From: Strigamia acuminata
Taxonomy: Eukaryota > Arthropoda > Chilopoda > Geophilomorpha > Linotaeniidae
Direction: 5' to 3'
Assembly (NCBI GenBank): GCA_949358305.1
Contig: OX442314.1
Coordinates: 29,003,118-29,063,117, forward strand
Length of the DNA stretch: 60,000 nucleotides
Position 1 is the first letter of the stretch, and each line of letters starts with the position of its first letter. The notes under the pieces are model-generated. The model was not told the DNA's origin. It was given only the letters and a program-made list of their open reading frames with translations, and ran no database searches. Shown here piece after piece: positions 48,201-57,400 of this stretch. The translations under genes and the position numbers were made by a program.

Positions 48201-48287
48201 AAGAAACCGACAAGGATTTCTCCTCGACGCCCGGTTTTAGGTAAACGGCTGCGAAACAAGCCGTTGAGATTCCGTGATGACCATTAA
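45243..48287 (+). CDS. Truncated Gypsy-type pol: RT, RNase H, integrase
   Basis: 1014 codons from ATG 45243. The frame is open a further 31 codons upstream through duplicated flank, which is not retroelement sequence. RT: LDLTKGYYQ with D136, FLDD at 198-201. RNase H: HTDAS with D347, then ETDHMALKW. Integrase: H591, H596, C626, C629 zinc site; D659 in GVDFMGP, D718 in VSDNG, E753 in NYTERVN. RFEGPYVV near 893 fits the GPY/F module. The C-terminus is Lys/Arg-rich. Gag and protease are missing, so it cannot be autonomous as it stands, though the domains present are intact. It is clearly distinct from the Gypsy element upstream. Confidence 0.92.
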   Translation: MSKCELHDSQKVRLSYLIDEYSRTFSDKAGCHPDAEHKIPTGDSLPFKCRDRPMNPAKAEIFRQLVEESLSKGEVERCESSYKNPPVIVKKKCGNYRLCIDFRQLNKVTEKDVYQMPSISMILACLGGSTFFTTLDLTKGYYQIKLKPGDKCKTAFATPEGTFQFTRMPFGLCNAPSAFQRMMDEVLGEAKFKWALAFLDDIVIYSMSFDEHLMHLADVLARLEKVNLTASPSKSFVCPADWDFLGFTMTPIGYSPNGSKVQAIVEYPPPKNVKQLQRFIGMVGFYAPLLKDLNITSKPFFLLLKKDIAWSWSKECQDAFTTLKHQLANGIVLPLPDFARPFIIHTDASAGGLGAVLMQADDEEKVRPVAYASRTLQGAEANYSASELECLGVVWAVNKFKPYVEYSRFVVETDHMALKWLMSCENPSGRLARWAMKLQQEDFVIKYRKGVDNKVADALSRVSLDDDLTTSEALPGEANALLMSHSLLASGSADLTMSLDEIRAGQLADADCAILIRWLKMEKGDEASLSQLSPLMLQYKTDFMLASNGVLYINAPLKTDMFLENTEYGSGLKIVVPVSLHDRCLKVVHDHPLSGHGGVDVTTERLRRSFFWPGFRRSVRDYIARCDRCQRCKPVQRKPTGLLMPVSPMIGRFERLGVDFMGPKPMTRDRNRYILVIVDYATGWVEATAMRTAKISSVVPVLLRFFHNHGCPRFIVSDNGKQFISEVYNELCREAGVTPLRTSPYHPQTNYTERVNRNIKIMLQIFTSEHDQWDRCINGINFALRTAPSATTGLSPAMLTYLRELRPFWDSCGVALDAPFDPEQPYDTVRMLVSRMDVLLKAALKNKSLAKQKQKSYYDQHRSDDTFEVDDLVLLQTHPLSVKALRYAASLEDRFEGPYVVTKVISPLVYTVATPITLKCKGPVNIVNLRRYVPPESTPTWPVAEDEAETVPPVEVFEPAAEDPPPTPVAPPTGVTVVKRKTKRVRKKPTRISPRRPVLGKRLRNKPLRFRDDH

Positions 48288-48559
48288 CCGCGTTTTCACG
48301 TTTCCGTGGAACCACGTGTTGATGACTGAGTCGCTGAAGTGACGTCACGGCATCTCGCGGTGGACGCGTAGCCATGGCAACAATAGAAACATCGTGGCCG
48401 CTATTTTTCAAGCAAGTTATTTTGCTGAAAAATTATTTCCAACACATGTGGACATCTGGTGGGACTGGTTTCCTGCAATAAACCAATTTTGTTGTGCTAT
48501 TTTTCTTATCTCACGTCCCCATGGAATATTTTTCGATGGAATATTGGGATTGCCCCAAT

Positions 48560-48577
48560 AAAGGGGAGGAGGGGGAG
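48560..48577 (+). other. Polypurine tract downstream of pol
   Basis: An uninterrupted AAAGGGGAGGAGGGGGAG about 270 nt after the pol stop, where a Gypsy element normally has its plus-strand primer. The sequence after it does not begin with TG and no LTR copy was found, so its role is unclear. Confidence 0.5.
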
Positions 48578-48756
48578 CTAGGTCTCCAATCGCAGGGCAG
48601 GGGTCGGGTATTGTTTAATCCCAAAGGCACTTGGTCGAGGGTTTTCACATCCTGTTTCCCCATTCTGTGTTGAGTGTTTACACTGTCAACATCAGTTTTT
48701 CCCTCTCGTTTGCGCCAAAATTTTTCGCCGAGAAGTTATCTTTCTTCGCAATGAAG

Positions 48757-49776
48757 GTAAGACTGGTTCATTTTGGACTTTGTCCGTTCCTTTTTAACAT
48801 CACTTGTTGACATCCGCTCATTCCTTGCCCCGCTCCCCTCATTCCGTCTCGAATTACGTTCATCGCAATGCAAGCGGCAGCTTCGGCCGCCGTTAGCGGG
48901 CGCGGATGCAGGTTGGGAGGTTTTCACAAAAACTGCACCGCATCTGAACTAAGTCACAGAAACACTTAGGGAGAAATCTCAATTTGTGTTCTTGACTTAA
49001 TTCTACAAACATTTGTGTGAGAAAAGCTTGGGTTTTCCTCGCTTTTCCGCACGGATCATGTTCGGGCGGCGATCAGTTTCACTTTTCGTTCGCCACCGCG
49101 ATCATCATTTCTCCTTCTATTTTTCTTTTTTTTCCCTTTACCTTCTTGTATTTTTTTTATTGGGCGGTTTTATTTTTTTTTTTTTTTTCCTTTTCGAATT
49201 CCACTCGAATAGTTTTTCTTTTTTTCCCTCTAATTCTATCACCGTTTTCCCACACCTTTCGTTCGTTTAGCGGGATGCGGTGGCGAATCTTGTGAGGAAC
49301 CAATGCCGTTTTTTATGGGTATCTGGGTCCCACAAAAATCTCGCACGTTACCAGTATAATACCCGGCTTGTGGTCAGACTTGGTGGAGACAGTCAGCTTA
49401 GCGACGCCCCTCCAGTCGTTGACCGCAGGTCGCAGAAACAATGCAGAAAGCGAGGAAGGGTCAACCGCGACGAGGGGGGATTAGTCCCTAATCCCTCGGC
49501 GGCGCGGTGTGATCTTCCGACCCCAACTTGTTCTTTATTTCCCTTTGCTTTTAGTTTTACTGTTTGTTGGGTTTCTTGCTTCTTTCTCCTTGATAGCTTG
49601 TTGTTTACGAGATATTACGGCAAGTGGGAGTTTATTCTTTTTCTCCTTCTGCTTCGCCATCTCAAGTCTTAAAAAATTTCAAACATTTCTTCTGAGGATC
49701 AGGTCTTAATCTATCTAGCTTAGTTTCCCACTTTTCTAAATTTTCCCTTTCCTCCGTTTTTCGAGTTGTTTTTCAG
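48757..49776 (+). other. Possible intron in the 3' region
   Basis: ATGAAG|GTAAGA at 48751-48762 is a good splice donor, and TTGTTTTTCAG ending at 49776 a good acceptor. Joining the ATG directly to the acceptor gives a frame that stops after about 20 codons, so if splicing occurs it may be non-coding or use another acceptor. Confidence 0.3.
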
Positions 49777-50331
49777 CCAGCAGCGGCGCTCGGCCGGAAC
49801 GGTTTCGACCATCCACCGATCACCTGTTGCTGGTGTTGAATTGGCTTTCATTATTATCTTCAATCACACTTGGGGTTTCTGGGAACCAAGATGGTGCGGA
49901 TGATCGGCTCATTGCGGCACGTTGGCTCAGAACGTTCCGCCATGACAGTTGCGATCTCCGTAACGGCTGTGGTCCTATGATCCCCCCTAGTGGTCAGGAA
50001 GAAACGGCGGCGAGCAGTTTAAACACTCATCGCACTACCGCCGCATCTCACATCGAAAACATGCAACTGCTTCGCCAGTCGTGGTTTTTCGATGGGACGT
50101 TATCAGGCGTAACTTCGAAGCAAACTTCCGCTCGCTCGAAGACTCCGCCGATATTGCGAACCAGTGACGCAATGTGTTCTCACGCATGCGCGCTGACCGG
50201 ACGCTGGGAAGCAGGTTTTACCGCGCTCTCGCGTCACTTACCTCAACTCCACTGTTGCCAGCTGCTCCTTGAGTGATTTTTCTTTTACTTTAATTATTGG
50301 TATTAATTTTACTTTATTGATTTTGTTATAA

Positions 50332-50736
50332 AGACATTCGGGAGATCGCGAGGGTCGCAAGTGGGAGTGGTGGTGCATTTGCCCCATTTGCGTGGGCCAG
50401 TGCTGGATAGTCCAGCCGAATACGTGCGAGGCGCCGTGCCAGAACTGTTTGAGTTTCGGTCTCGTGCACTCCGCATTTCCGCTCCAGCGCTGGTTCCAAC
50501 TGCACCAGTCTGTCCCGGGTGGTGATCGTTCTCGCCGGTCGGTGATATCGTGGGCGAGCACCCCGAACTGGGAGACACGTCTGGATACACTGGCTAACGC
50601 CGGTTTCTCCGTGATGCTCCCCCAGACGACTACACGCCCGTGGTGGACTTCGACAACCCGCTCCCAGGCCCTTCTCGAGCCGCCCAGCCGACGAGGTCTA
50701 GGCCCAGGACGCGTGGCGCGGCAGCGGCAGGCCTAG
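50332..50736 (+). CDS. Cysteine-cluster ORF, function unknown
   Basis: 134 codons open with no ATG. Residues ~14-40 hold seven cysteines in a C-x-C-x2-C-x3-C-x7-C-x3-C-x2-C arrangement beside EWW, which could bind zinc. The family is not recognised. It overlaps the next ORF (open from 50598) by 139 nt, that ORF being in the -1 frame. The pair could be one protein joined by frameshift or splicing, or one gene broken by an indel. Confidence 0.35.
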   Translation, partial: RHSGDREGRKWEWWCICPICVGQCWIVQPNTCEAPCQNCLSFGLVHSAFPLQRWFQLHQSVPGGDRSRRSVISWASTPNWETRLDTLANAGFSVMLPQTTTRPWWTSTTRSQALLEPPSRRGLGPGRVARQRQA

Positions 50737-52325
50737 CGCAGCCCACCCCGAAACGCCAGCACGTCAACCAGCCAGGCAGCAAGTGGGGAGAGGTAGAGGC
50801 CGAGAAGCTGCGTGTTGCTATGGAGGACTGGCGAAAGCAAGTCCCCAACGCGACGCCGGACCAGGAGCGATACCAGTCCAAACACACGCGCAAACGAATT
50901 AAGGAGAATGCGAGGAAGGCGCGCGCCGCAGCAGCGCAGAGACAGGCACTGGCGGAGGCCGAGGCCGAGGCGCGCTTGATGCGGGACGACACCGCGTGGG
51001 ATGAGAGTTCGCAGAGCTCAGGAGGAACCGTCGCCCAAGATGTATCTATGGAGACGGAGACGGTTTCCGACCACCCCGAACCACCACCCACCGACTCGCA
51101 AGCCGTGGAGATGGAGCCGAGGCCGAGACGAGGCCCGATGACGCCAACTCCCATGGAAACATCGGACACCCAGCAGGCAAATACGAGTATTGTGCCGCCG
51201 GTGGTGCCGACACCCGAGCCAGTGGCGAGACAACTGCATGTGAGCGGTCTAGAGGGTTTGTCTCTTGGTGGCCGCGAACAGCAGCGGTCCGTCGTACTGG
51301 AGCCAGCGACTAGCGGCGCATCACAGGGGAGTAGCGAGCCAGCGGCGGCCGCAACCCCCTTGAATCAGGGTACTGTGGCGATCCTCGAACCAGACCTCTG
51401 CAACCCGCTGCCAGGAATACGTTGGGAACCGCAAGGAACCCCGTACATTACACGAGAGGGCATCATCAGCGGAGTGCCACGCTTGGCCGCGGCATCCCCT
51501 GAGGTGATGAACCTCTGGTTAGCCGAACTCAACCGGTGGAGGAGCCTCCATGTTGCATTTGTGGATGCGTTCAGGAACGAGGCCCGAACGACAGCCGCTT
51601 TGGCCGTAATCCGGCTAAAGATGTACATGTCGCTCCAAATCCCGGCGACCGCGGCCGAAACATCACGGCTGCGCAGATGGGATGAGATCGTGCGGGCGTT
51701 GAAGGCCTGCTTGGGCGAATCCGTGCAGAAGTGGTACATGCTTCTCCCTCCGCCCATGAGTGTACAGATGTGGCCGATTCGACCTGTGGCCAAAGTCGAC
51801 GTCACTCCCGCCGAGCTGGCGAACGAGGCAGAGGACATGGAAGCACTGCTCGAGCCGCTCTGGGGCGAGCAACCTTCGAGGAAACCCCCTGCTACGATTG
51901 AGGAGTTCATGGAGACCCTCTCACCGGAGGTCGGTACCCCACAGGGTCAGATGACCCCGGAGTCTCAATCAGAAGAGGAAACGGAAGCAAGGGCGGACTC
52001 CGCCATGCTCCTCTCCTCCCCGTACGAAGATAGCAACGTTCCAGGTGACATCCCAAGGACGCCGGGCAGACCACGCCGTTCCCGGCGGAGGAAGGGAAAA
52101 AAGGCCGGGAAGTCCCGTACTTCTTCTTCGGCGTCAACGTCGTCTGCGGTAACGGAGGATGGAGCCAGGCTGGCTCCACTCCCCGAGCCGCGCATGGCAG
52201 TTAGGGAGGCAGAGAGTATCTCTCCGCCCCTTTTCGAGTCACAGGAGGTGATTGTCATCAGCGACGAGGTATCGCAAGATACTCCGCGCGTAGAGCAACC
52301 ATCGAAGGATGCGCCAGGCCCCTGA
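50598..52325 (+). CDS. Pro/Ala-rich ORF between pol and LTR, function unknown
   Basis: 575 codons open from 50598, with no ATG near the start (GTG at 50640). GC-rich compared with the surroundings. Seen: a basic Ala/Glu-rich stretch at ~97-128 likely to form a helix or coiled coil; a Pro/Thr-rich middle; a region at ~280-410 with regular hydrophobic spacing and several Trp that may fold; GRPRRSRRRKGKK near 490, a nuclear-localisation or AT-hook-like stretch; and VIVIS followed by acidic residues at 551-555, resembling a SUMO-interacting motif. There is no membrane segment, so it is not a typical Env. Its place suggests an accessory retroelement ORF or a displaced gag. Confidence 0.5.
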   Translation, partial: RRFLRDAPPDDYTPVVDFDNPLPGPSRAAQPTRSRPRTRGAAAAGLAQPTPKRQHVNQPGSKWGEVEAEKLRVAMEDWRKQVPNATPDQERYQSKHTRKRIKENARKARAAAAQRQALAEAEAEARLMRDDTAWDESSQSSGGTVAQDVSMETETVSDHPEPPPTDSQAVEMEPRPRRGPMTPTPMETSDTQQANTSIVPPVVPTPEPVARQLHVSGLEGLSLGGREQQRSVVLEPATSGASQGSSEPAAAATPLNQGTVAILEPDLCNPLPGIRWEPQGTPYITREGIISGVPRLAAASPEVMNLWLAELNRWRSLHVAFVDAFRNEARTTAALAVIRLKMYMSLQIPATAAETSRLRRWDEIVRALKACLGESVQKWYMLLPPPMSVQMWPIRPVAKVDVTPAELANEAEDMEALLEPLWGEQPSRKPPATIEEFMETLSPEVGTPQGQMTPESQSEEETEARADSAMLLSSPYEDSNVPGDIPRTPGRPRRSRRRKGKKAGKSRTSSSASTSSAVTEDGARLAPLPEPRMAVREAESISPPLFESQEVIVISDEVSQDTPRVEQPSKDAPGP

Positions 52326-53054
52326 AGAGGCCGTGGTAGCTGCCTCGGTGGTGTGCTACTAATTGTACAAACGACGGACCATTTTGGTCCCGATCTTTTA
52401 TTTGTTTCCCTAGGATCTTGCCGCAACCGGTGAAACATGGACGTCCGGCCGTGGAAGCGTTGCGCCTCGTGCGTCACCGACGCCGCACCACTCCAATAAG
52501 CGACCGGTGAAGGGGAAAAGCCATCTGAGGTTTCTCATCCGAGGACCTCCCGGCCCATGGATCTAGGTCAGGTCCCGGCTGGTATTTTTGTAATATACGT
52601 TTTTTTTTTAAAGTTTTTTTTTCCCTTGACACAAATTGTTTAGCGTAAATTTTTTTTTATTTGAGAGGATTGACCAACCTCTCCCATCCTTGTTTGATTT
52701 ACACGTTTTTCTTTAATATTCAATTGTCATTACTATTCTTTCATCCCGGGTCTGTTACGCTCAGACTCGGTGAATTGTTTTTAAATTTGTATGATTTTCA
52801 ATAGTTGATTTTTGTTTTCGGCCAATCTAGGCTTGGGTGAGTTCCGTTGTCCCGTGTTGCTACCATCAGGGGCGGGCGGTGCTGCAGTCTCCGGACGAGT
52901 GACACCAACCGCTAGCCCGATGCATGACGGTACCGTTACTCTCGAACTGACGGCGCCAGTCCGCATTCGGCAAAGGAAGTCTCGTGTTGTGTTTGCCTCA
53001 GTTCGCATGGCCCCGTTGGTGTTGTGTGTGGCCCCTGTGTTCCTTACCTTTTTC
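52326..53054 (+). other. Non-coding stretch before the 3' LTR
   Basis: T-rich, with poly-T runs near 52600 and 52650. A short frame at 52812-53072 without recognisable content overlaps the start of the LTR. Nothing else seen. Confidence 0.55.
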
Positions 53055-53067
53055 GGAGAGGGGGAGA
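53055..53067 (+). other. Polypurine tract
   Basis: GGAGAGGGGGAGA, 13 purines immediately before the TGTGACCG start of the LTR. Classic position and composition for plus-strand priming. Confidence 0.8.
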
Positions 53068-53653
53068 TGTGACCGTCAGGCCACCTGGGGTGACCTACGT
53101 CACTGCCACACACCACCATACGGCCCCAAGATCACCCCCTGATTGGGCAAGGTGATCTAGCCCGGGGGAAGGAGGGAGCTAAGTGGTGTGGGGAGGAGTT
53201 GCAGAGAGAGAGAGTGCGGACACCGACCAGGCAGGTCGTGTGTTGACAGAGTTCCAGGGTGTTGTAGTAGACGAGGGGACAAGGCGTGTCCCGGCTGAGA
53301 GGACTCTGCACTCCTTCCCATTCACCACAGCGATGCTCAGTATCTGGGTTTTCCACCCAATACAGCCTCCATGAGTGGTCACTGCGGGCTGTAGGTAAGT
53401 ACAGCATGAATGTAACGTTGAACCGACCACGTCACCCATTGGGCTCGCGCCCAGTGTGTGACGGGTCGGTTGCCGGTGCGGCGTGCCTTCGTGGCACCCC
53501 TGCAACGGGTAACGGGATTCCCCATACCCCTAGACAACACAATAAAGGCCAACCAACCAATATTGTAGGATTCCCCGTTATTTACGTGAAGTATGCGTCC
53601 CTACCCAGTGTTATCAGTCCCCTGACTACACTGGCGAGACCATAGCAGTCACA
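53068..53653 (+). repeat. LTR of the truncated element (solo in this window)
   Basis: 586 bp from TGTGACCGTC to CAGTCACA, with inverted termini TGTGAC/GTCACA. An AATAAA lies at 53541-53546 and a strong splice-donor consensus GTAG|GTAAGTAC near 53395. There is no second copy in the window, so the boundary rests on the termini and the adjacent polypurine tract. Confidence 0.72.
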
Positions 53654-53959
53654 AACTTTATAAAAACAGTAAAGCTTACATTTACACATGAATTTTTGGA
53701 ACATTTACAATTCCTAAAGCCTTATTTTTTCCAGTGTCGCCAGCCAATAAAGTTAACGATTCAGATTGTGGACACTAACGCCCACTATGTGTTTAGTGCG
53801 CGTACAACAAAATTGTGCTCTTGGTAGTTTGCCAATAACGGCAAACAACGCTAATAACAGGTTAACGTGTCATTTAATTCAGGTTAGTATTCTGATCAAT
53901 TACTAATTACGGTTTTCATTGTTATCAATCAATGTCATCACAAAAAGTAATAAAATATT
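53654..53959. other. Short spacer between the LTR and the BEL/Pao element
   Basis: 306 bp of A/T-rich sequence with no frame, repeat or motif that I can support. Confidence 0.6.
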
Positions 53960-54271
53960 TTTAAAATCTGTGATTATAAATTATTGTTCTGAAGGTGTGA
54001 TGAAATATAAATGTCAAAAATGGTGTAGAGAGTTGAAAAAACACGACTGCTCAGCTCGCAAATGTAATGTACACTAGGGTGACTCTTTTATTACCCTCTG
54101 AAAACATACAGTATATACAAAGAAGCTCCCATTGGAGCAAACACTCCTAACTTTATTGCCCCAGCCACATTCCAAAGTTGGGGGCTGAGGCCAAACTTGT
54201 GCAAATAGGAAATAAAATATAACATAATTAATTATTATCTAAATACTATAAAATAAAGATTAGTAATACTA
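53960..54271 (-). repeat. 3' LTR of the BEL/Pao element (minimum extent)
   Basis: Matches 59689-60000 base for base by eye. The true right limit lies somewhere between 54271 and 54439, because the partner copy is cut by the window end. A minus-strand AATAAA is near 54088-54093. The outer end is TTTAAAATC on the plus strand, not a canonical TG. Confidence 0.85.
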
Positions 54272-54439
54272 AATATTATAAAGTTAAATCAAATCAAAAC
54301 AAAATACAAATATTGAATATAATACTTAAAATAGATAACACAAAATAGAATGAAATAAAATACAATAAAATAACTCATTAAAGGGAAAGTGAAAGAAATT
54401 ATAAAATGATGAAAATAACACGTGTAAAACGGTCAGTTT
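54272..54439 (-). other. A/T-rich segment between 3' LTR minimum and pol stop
   Basis: Probably the rest of the 3' LTR plus a short 3' untranslated region. No convincing minus-strand polypurine tract could be found. Confidence 0.5.
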
Positions 54440-57400
54440 TCACAATCCCGCGGGCGAATTGGATGGAGTCACCTCCAAATTCACAAGGCGTTGAATTGGG
54501 CGTCTCATTTTTGTACCATCCTTAGTAATGAGCTCGCAAGAGCGGATCTTTCCATCTCGACCCAATCCTACATCGGTCACTCGAGCTAACTTCCACTTCA
54601 ATCGAGGTTTAAACAATTCTTCGATCGAAACGACGTCATTGACACGAATGTCCACTCTGTTAGCACGAGAGGATTGAGTTTTAAGTTCCACAAGGTATTC
54701 ACGACTCCACCTCATCCAAAAAGCCATCAAAATTTTCTGACGGTGTTTCCACTGCTTAACAAATTCAATTTGGGTTGGTTGCAATGTTGAATGAGCAGAG
54801 TCTGGTAGGGTGGTCAATCGTTTGCCGGTGAAAAAATGGGCTGGTGTGAGAGGAAGAGGCTCATCAGGTGTCTCATAAATGTAGGTTATAGGACGTGCAT
54901 TTACTACGGCCTCAACTTGTGTGAGAAACGTCCCGAGTTGGAAGAAATTGAGCGAAGCTGGTCCAATAATTTTTTTCAAACAATTTTTCACTGTCTTGAC
55001 CATTCTCTCCCAAAATCCACCCCACCACGGGGCGTGTTCCACAATAAACTTCCAATTTATCCCCTTTTCAGAAAAATAGTTTCTCAGTTCATGGTCCTTA
55101 GATCCTATGAGAAGTGCAGCCAATTCTCGGTCCATCCGTCGGAACGTCGTGCCATTATCGCTGTAGATGGTGTGTGGAATCCCTCTACGGCTAATAAATC
55201 GTTCAAACGCGCCGATGAAATCCTCGGTGTTCAATGATGGCACTAATTCTAAATGCACGGCTCTAATGGTTGCGCAGGTAAATAAAGCAATGTATGCCTT
55301 TGTCTTTTTTCCTCGGATGAGAATGGGTCCCGCAAAGTCCACTCCTGTCACGGCAAATGGTTGGCATCGTGAGATTCTGTCTGAGGGAAGTTGACCTGGG
55401 ACTTCTGACATCAATTTTCCCTGCACACGTTTGCAAGTTACGCATTTGGCCAAAAGTGACTTCAAAGTCCTCCTAGCTGATGAAGTCCAATATTTCTCCC
55501 GAAAGTGGGCTAGTGTGGCTGTCAATCCGCAGTGGAGGACTCGCGAATGGCAAAAAAGCAAAATCAAATTAGTCAAAATGTCTTTTGGCGGCAAAACAAT
55601 TGGTTTTATGCTTGTGTTGAAATCGTGTGAGTTTTGCAGTCTGGTTTTTAAGCGAAGTACGCCCTGTTGGTCCACAAACAAATTCAAATTTCGTAGTTTG
55701 GATTCTGTTGGCAGGGGTTTTTGTTCGCTCAACCTCCTCATCTCCGCACCGTAAAATTGATGTTGGGCAGTGATGATCAAATCGAGTTGCGCCTGTTGTA
55801 ATTCGTCTGCGGTCAGCGGGCCTTCTTGACGATTGTCTTTTTGCTTTCCACATCGAGTGTTGTGAATGAAACGGTTGATCCATCCCCTAACTCGATACAG
55901 TTTCTGGAAAGAACCAAATTTTTTTATATCAATCTCGATGCAGTTTATCTGCGACGTTTCGACATGGACGGGTTCGGTCTGCTCGTCCTCGCTGTCTGCA
56001 AACTCTATCTCGTTGTTTGGCCATTCCGCCTCATCTCCCTTGAGCCACGTTGGTCCCTTCCACCAGAGTTGGTCGGCGATGAGTGCGTCGGCGTCCAAAC
56101 CTCGGGTCAGTCGGTCTGCTGGGTTGTCTACGCCAGCAATGTGTCGCCACATTTCGATGTTGGACTTCTCTCGGATCTCGATGACTCGGTTGTTGATGAA
56201 TGTAGGCGCTCTTTTTCCCATATTGGTGATCCAGTGGAAGCAGATTTGTGAGTCTGTCCAGAAATGAATTGGTGGATTTCCCATCAGTTCTCGAATTTGA
56301 GCTGCCATCTTAACTGCCACAATTGCACCCATAAGTTCTAATTTGGGCAATGTTAACTGCTTAACTGGAGCAACCCTGCTTTTAGAAAAAATAAAGAAAA
56401 TATTGTTAGACACTTCTTCCTTCTTCTTTAAATATGCCACAGCGCCATATGCTTTTGGGCTTGCATCACAAAATATGTGGATTTCACAATTGTTTGGATT
56501 GCTGCCGTGCATGAATCTTGGGATTTCCATCCTTGCCAAATTGCTTATTTGGTTTGCCCACTTCTTCCAATTATCTTCGAGTTCTTCTGGCAGTTGCTCA
56601 TCCCATGGTAGATTTCGCAGCCATAATGATTGAAAAAATATTCTTGCTGTGATCGTGAAGGGACTTGCAAATCCAAGTGGATCAAATATTTGCGCGGTAA
56701 TTTTTATCACTTCTCTTTTAGTGACTTGTTTGGTTTTTTGGTTTGTTGTGTTTTCCACATCCAATCCTAAGGTGTCCATTTTGGGTTTCCATTTCAGACC
56801 AAGTATCTTTGTGTTGTCGTCATCGGTTAGCTGGGCGTCGGACGGGATTTCTCGTCGAAATAATTTTCTCAAGTTGTCGGAATTTGATTGCCATTTGATG
56901 AGTTGCATTCCCGCGCTGTCTAACATCCGTCTTGATTGCTGAAAAACCTCAATTGCTTCCATTTCATTAATCAGTGATGTGATGAAGTCATCCATATAAA
57001 GAAATTTATTCAAAAGCTCAAATGCTAATGGATACTCGTGCTTGAACTTCTGGATGTGATGCTTTATGGTGGCGCTGAGCAAAAATGGGCTGGGCGCCGC
57101 TCTGAAAAGCACACGTGTTTGGCGCAATATACGAATTACTGCCTTGCCAATACCATCCCAGCTGTCCTCAATCCACAGAAAGCGAGTGGCATCTCTGTCC
57201 TTTTCTGCGATTTCGATCATGTAAAAAGCCTTCCTGATGTCGCTCACCATGGCAACCTCATGCAGTCTAAATCCTAACAGTACAAAGATTATAGACGGCA
57301 GAAAATTAGTACCCTTTGAAAGACAATCATTTAGTGAGAGTTGGCCTCTTTTGTGGCTGGATGCGTCAAATACGATGCGTAGCTTAGTGGTCACTCTGTT

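Larger units (their letters stand above)
48288..50331 (+). other. Long 3' region after pol, no supportable gene
   Basis: Contains an 18-nt polypurine tract at 48560-48577, a T/C-rich stretch at about 49100-49260, and scattered short frames without ATG or domain, including one at 49827-50276. Confidence 0.6.
45243..53653 (+). mobile_element. 5'-truncated Gypsy-type element with long 3' region
   Basis: Begins inside pol just upstream of RT. No 5' LTR, primer-binding site, gag or protease is present. It ends with a polypurine tract and a 586-bp LTR. About 4.8 kb separates the end of pol from this LTR and contains two overlapping GC-rich frames, so the pol and the LTR may belong to one element with an extra 3' ORF, or to two nested fragments. 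Sequence after 53653 does not resume the flank lost at 15964, so this is not a simple insertion. Confidence 0.6.

Noticed and set aside
49827-50276. 149-codon plus-strand frame
   Set aside because: Starts at TTG, has no ATG, no domain and no similarity to element proteins.
53179-53505. Overlapping frames on both strands within the 586-bp LTR
   Set aside because: GC-rich LTR sequence stays open by composition; no domain seen.
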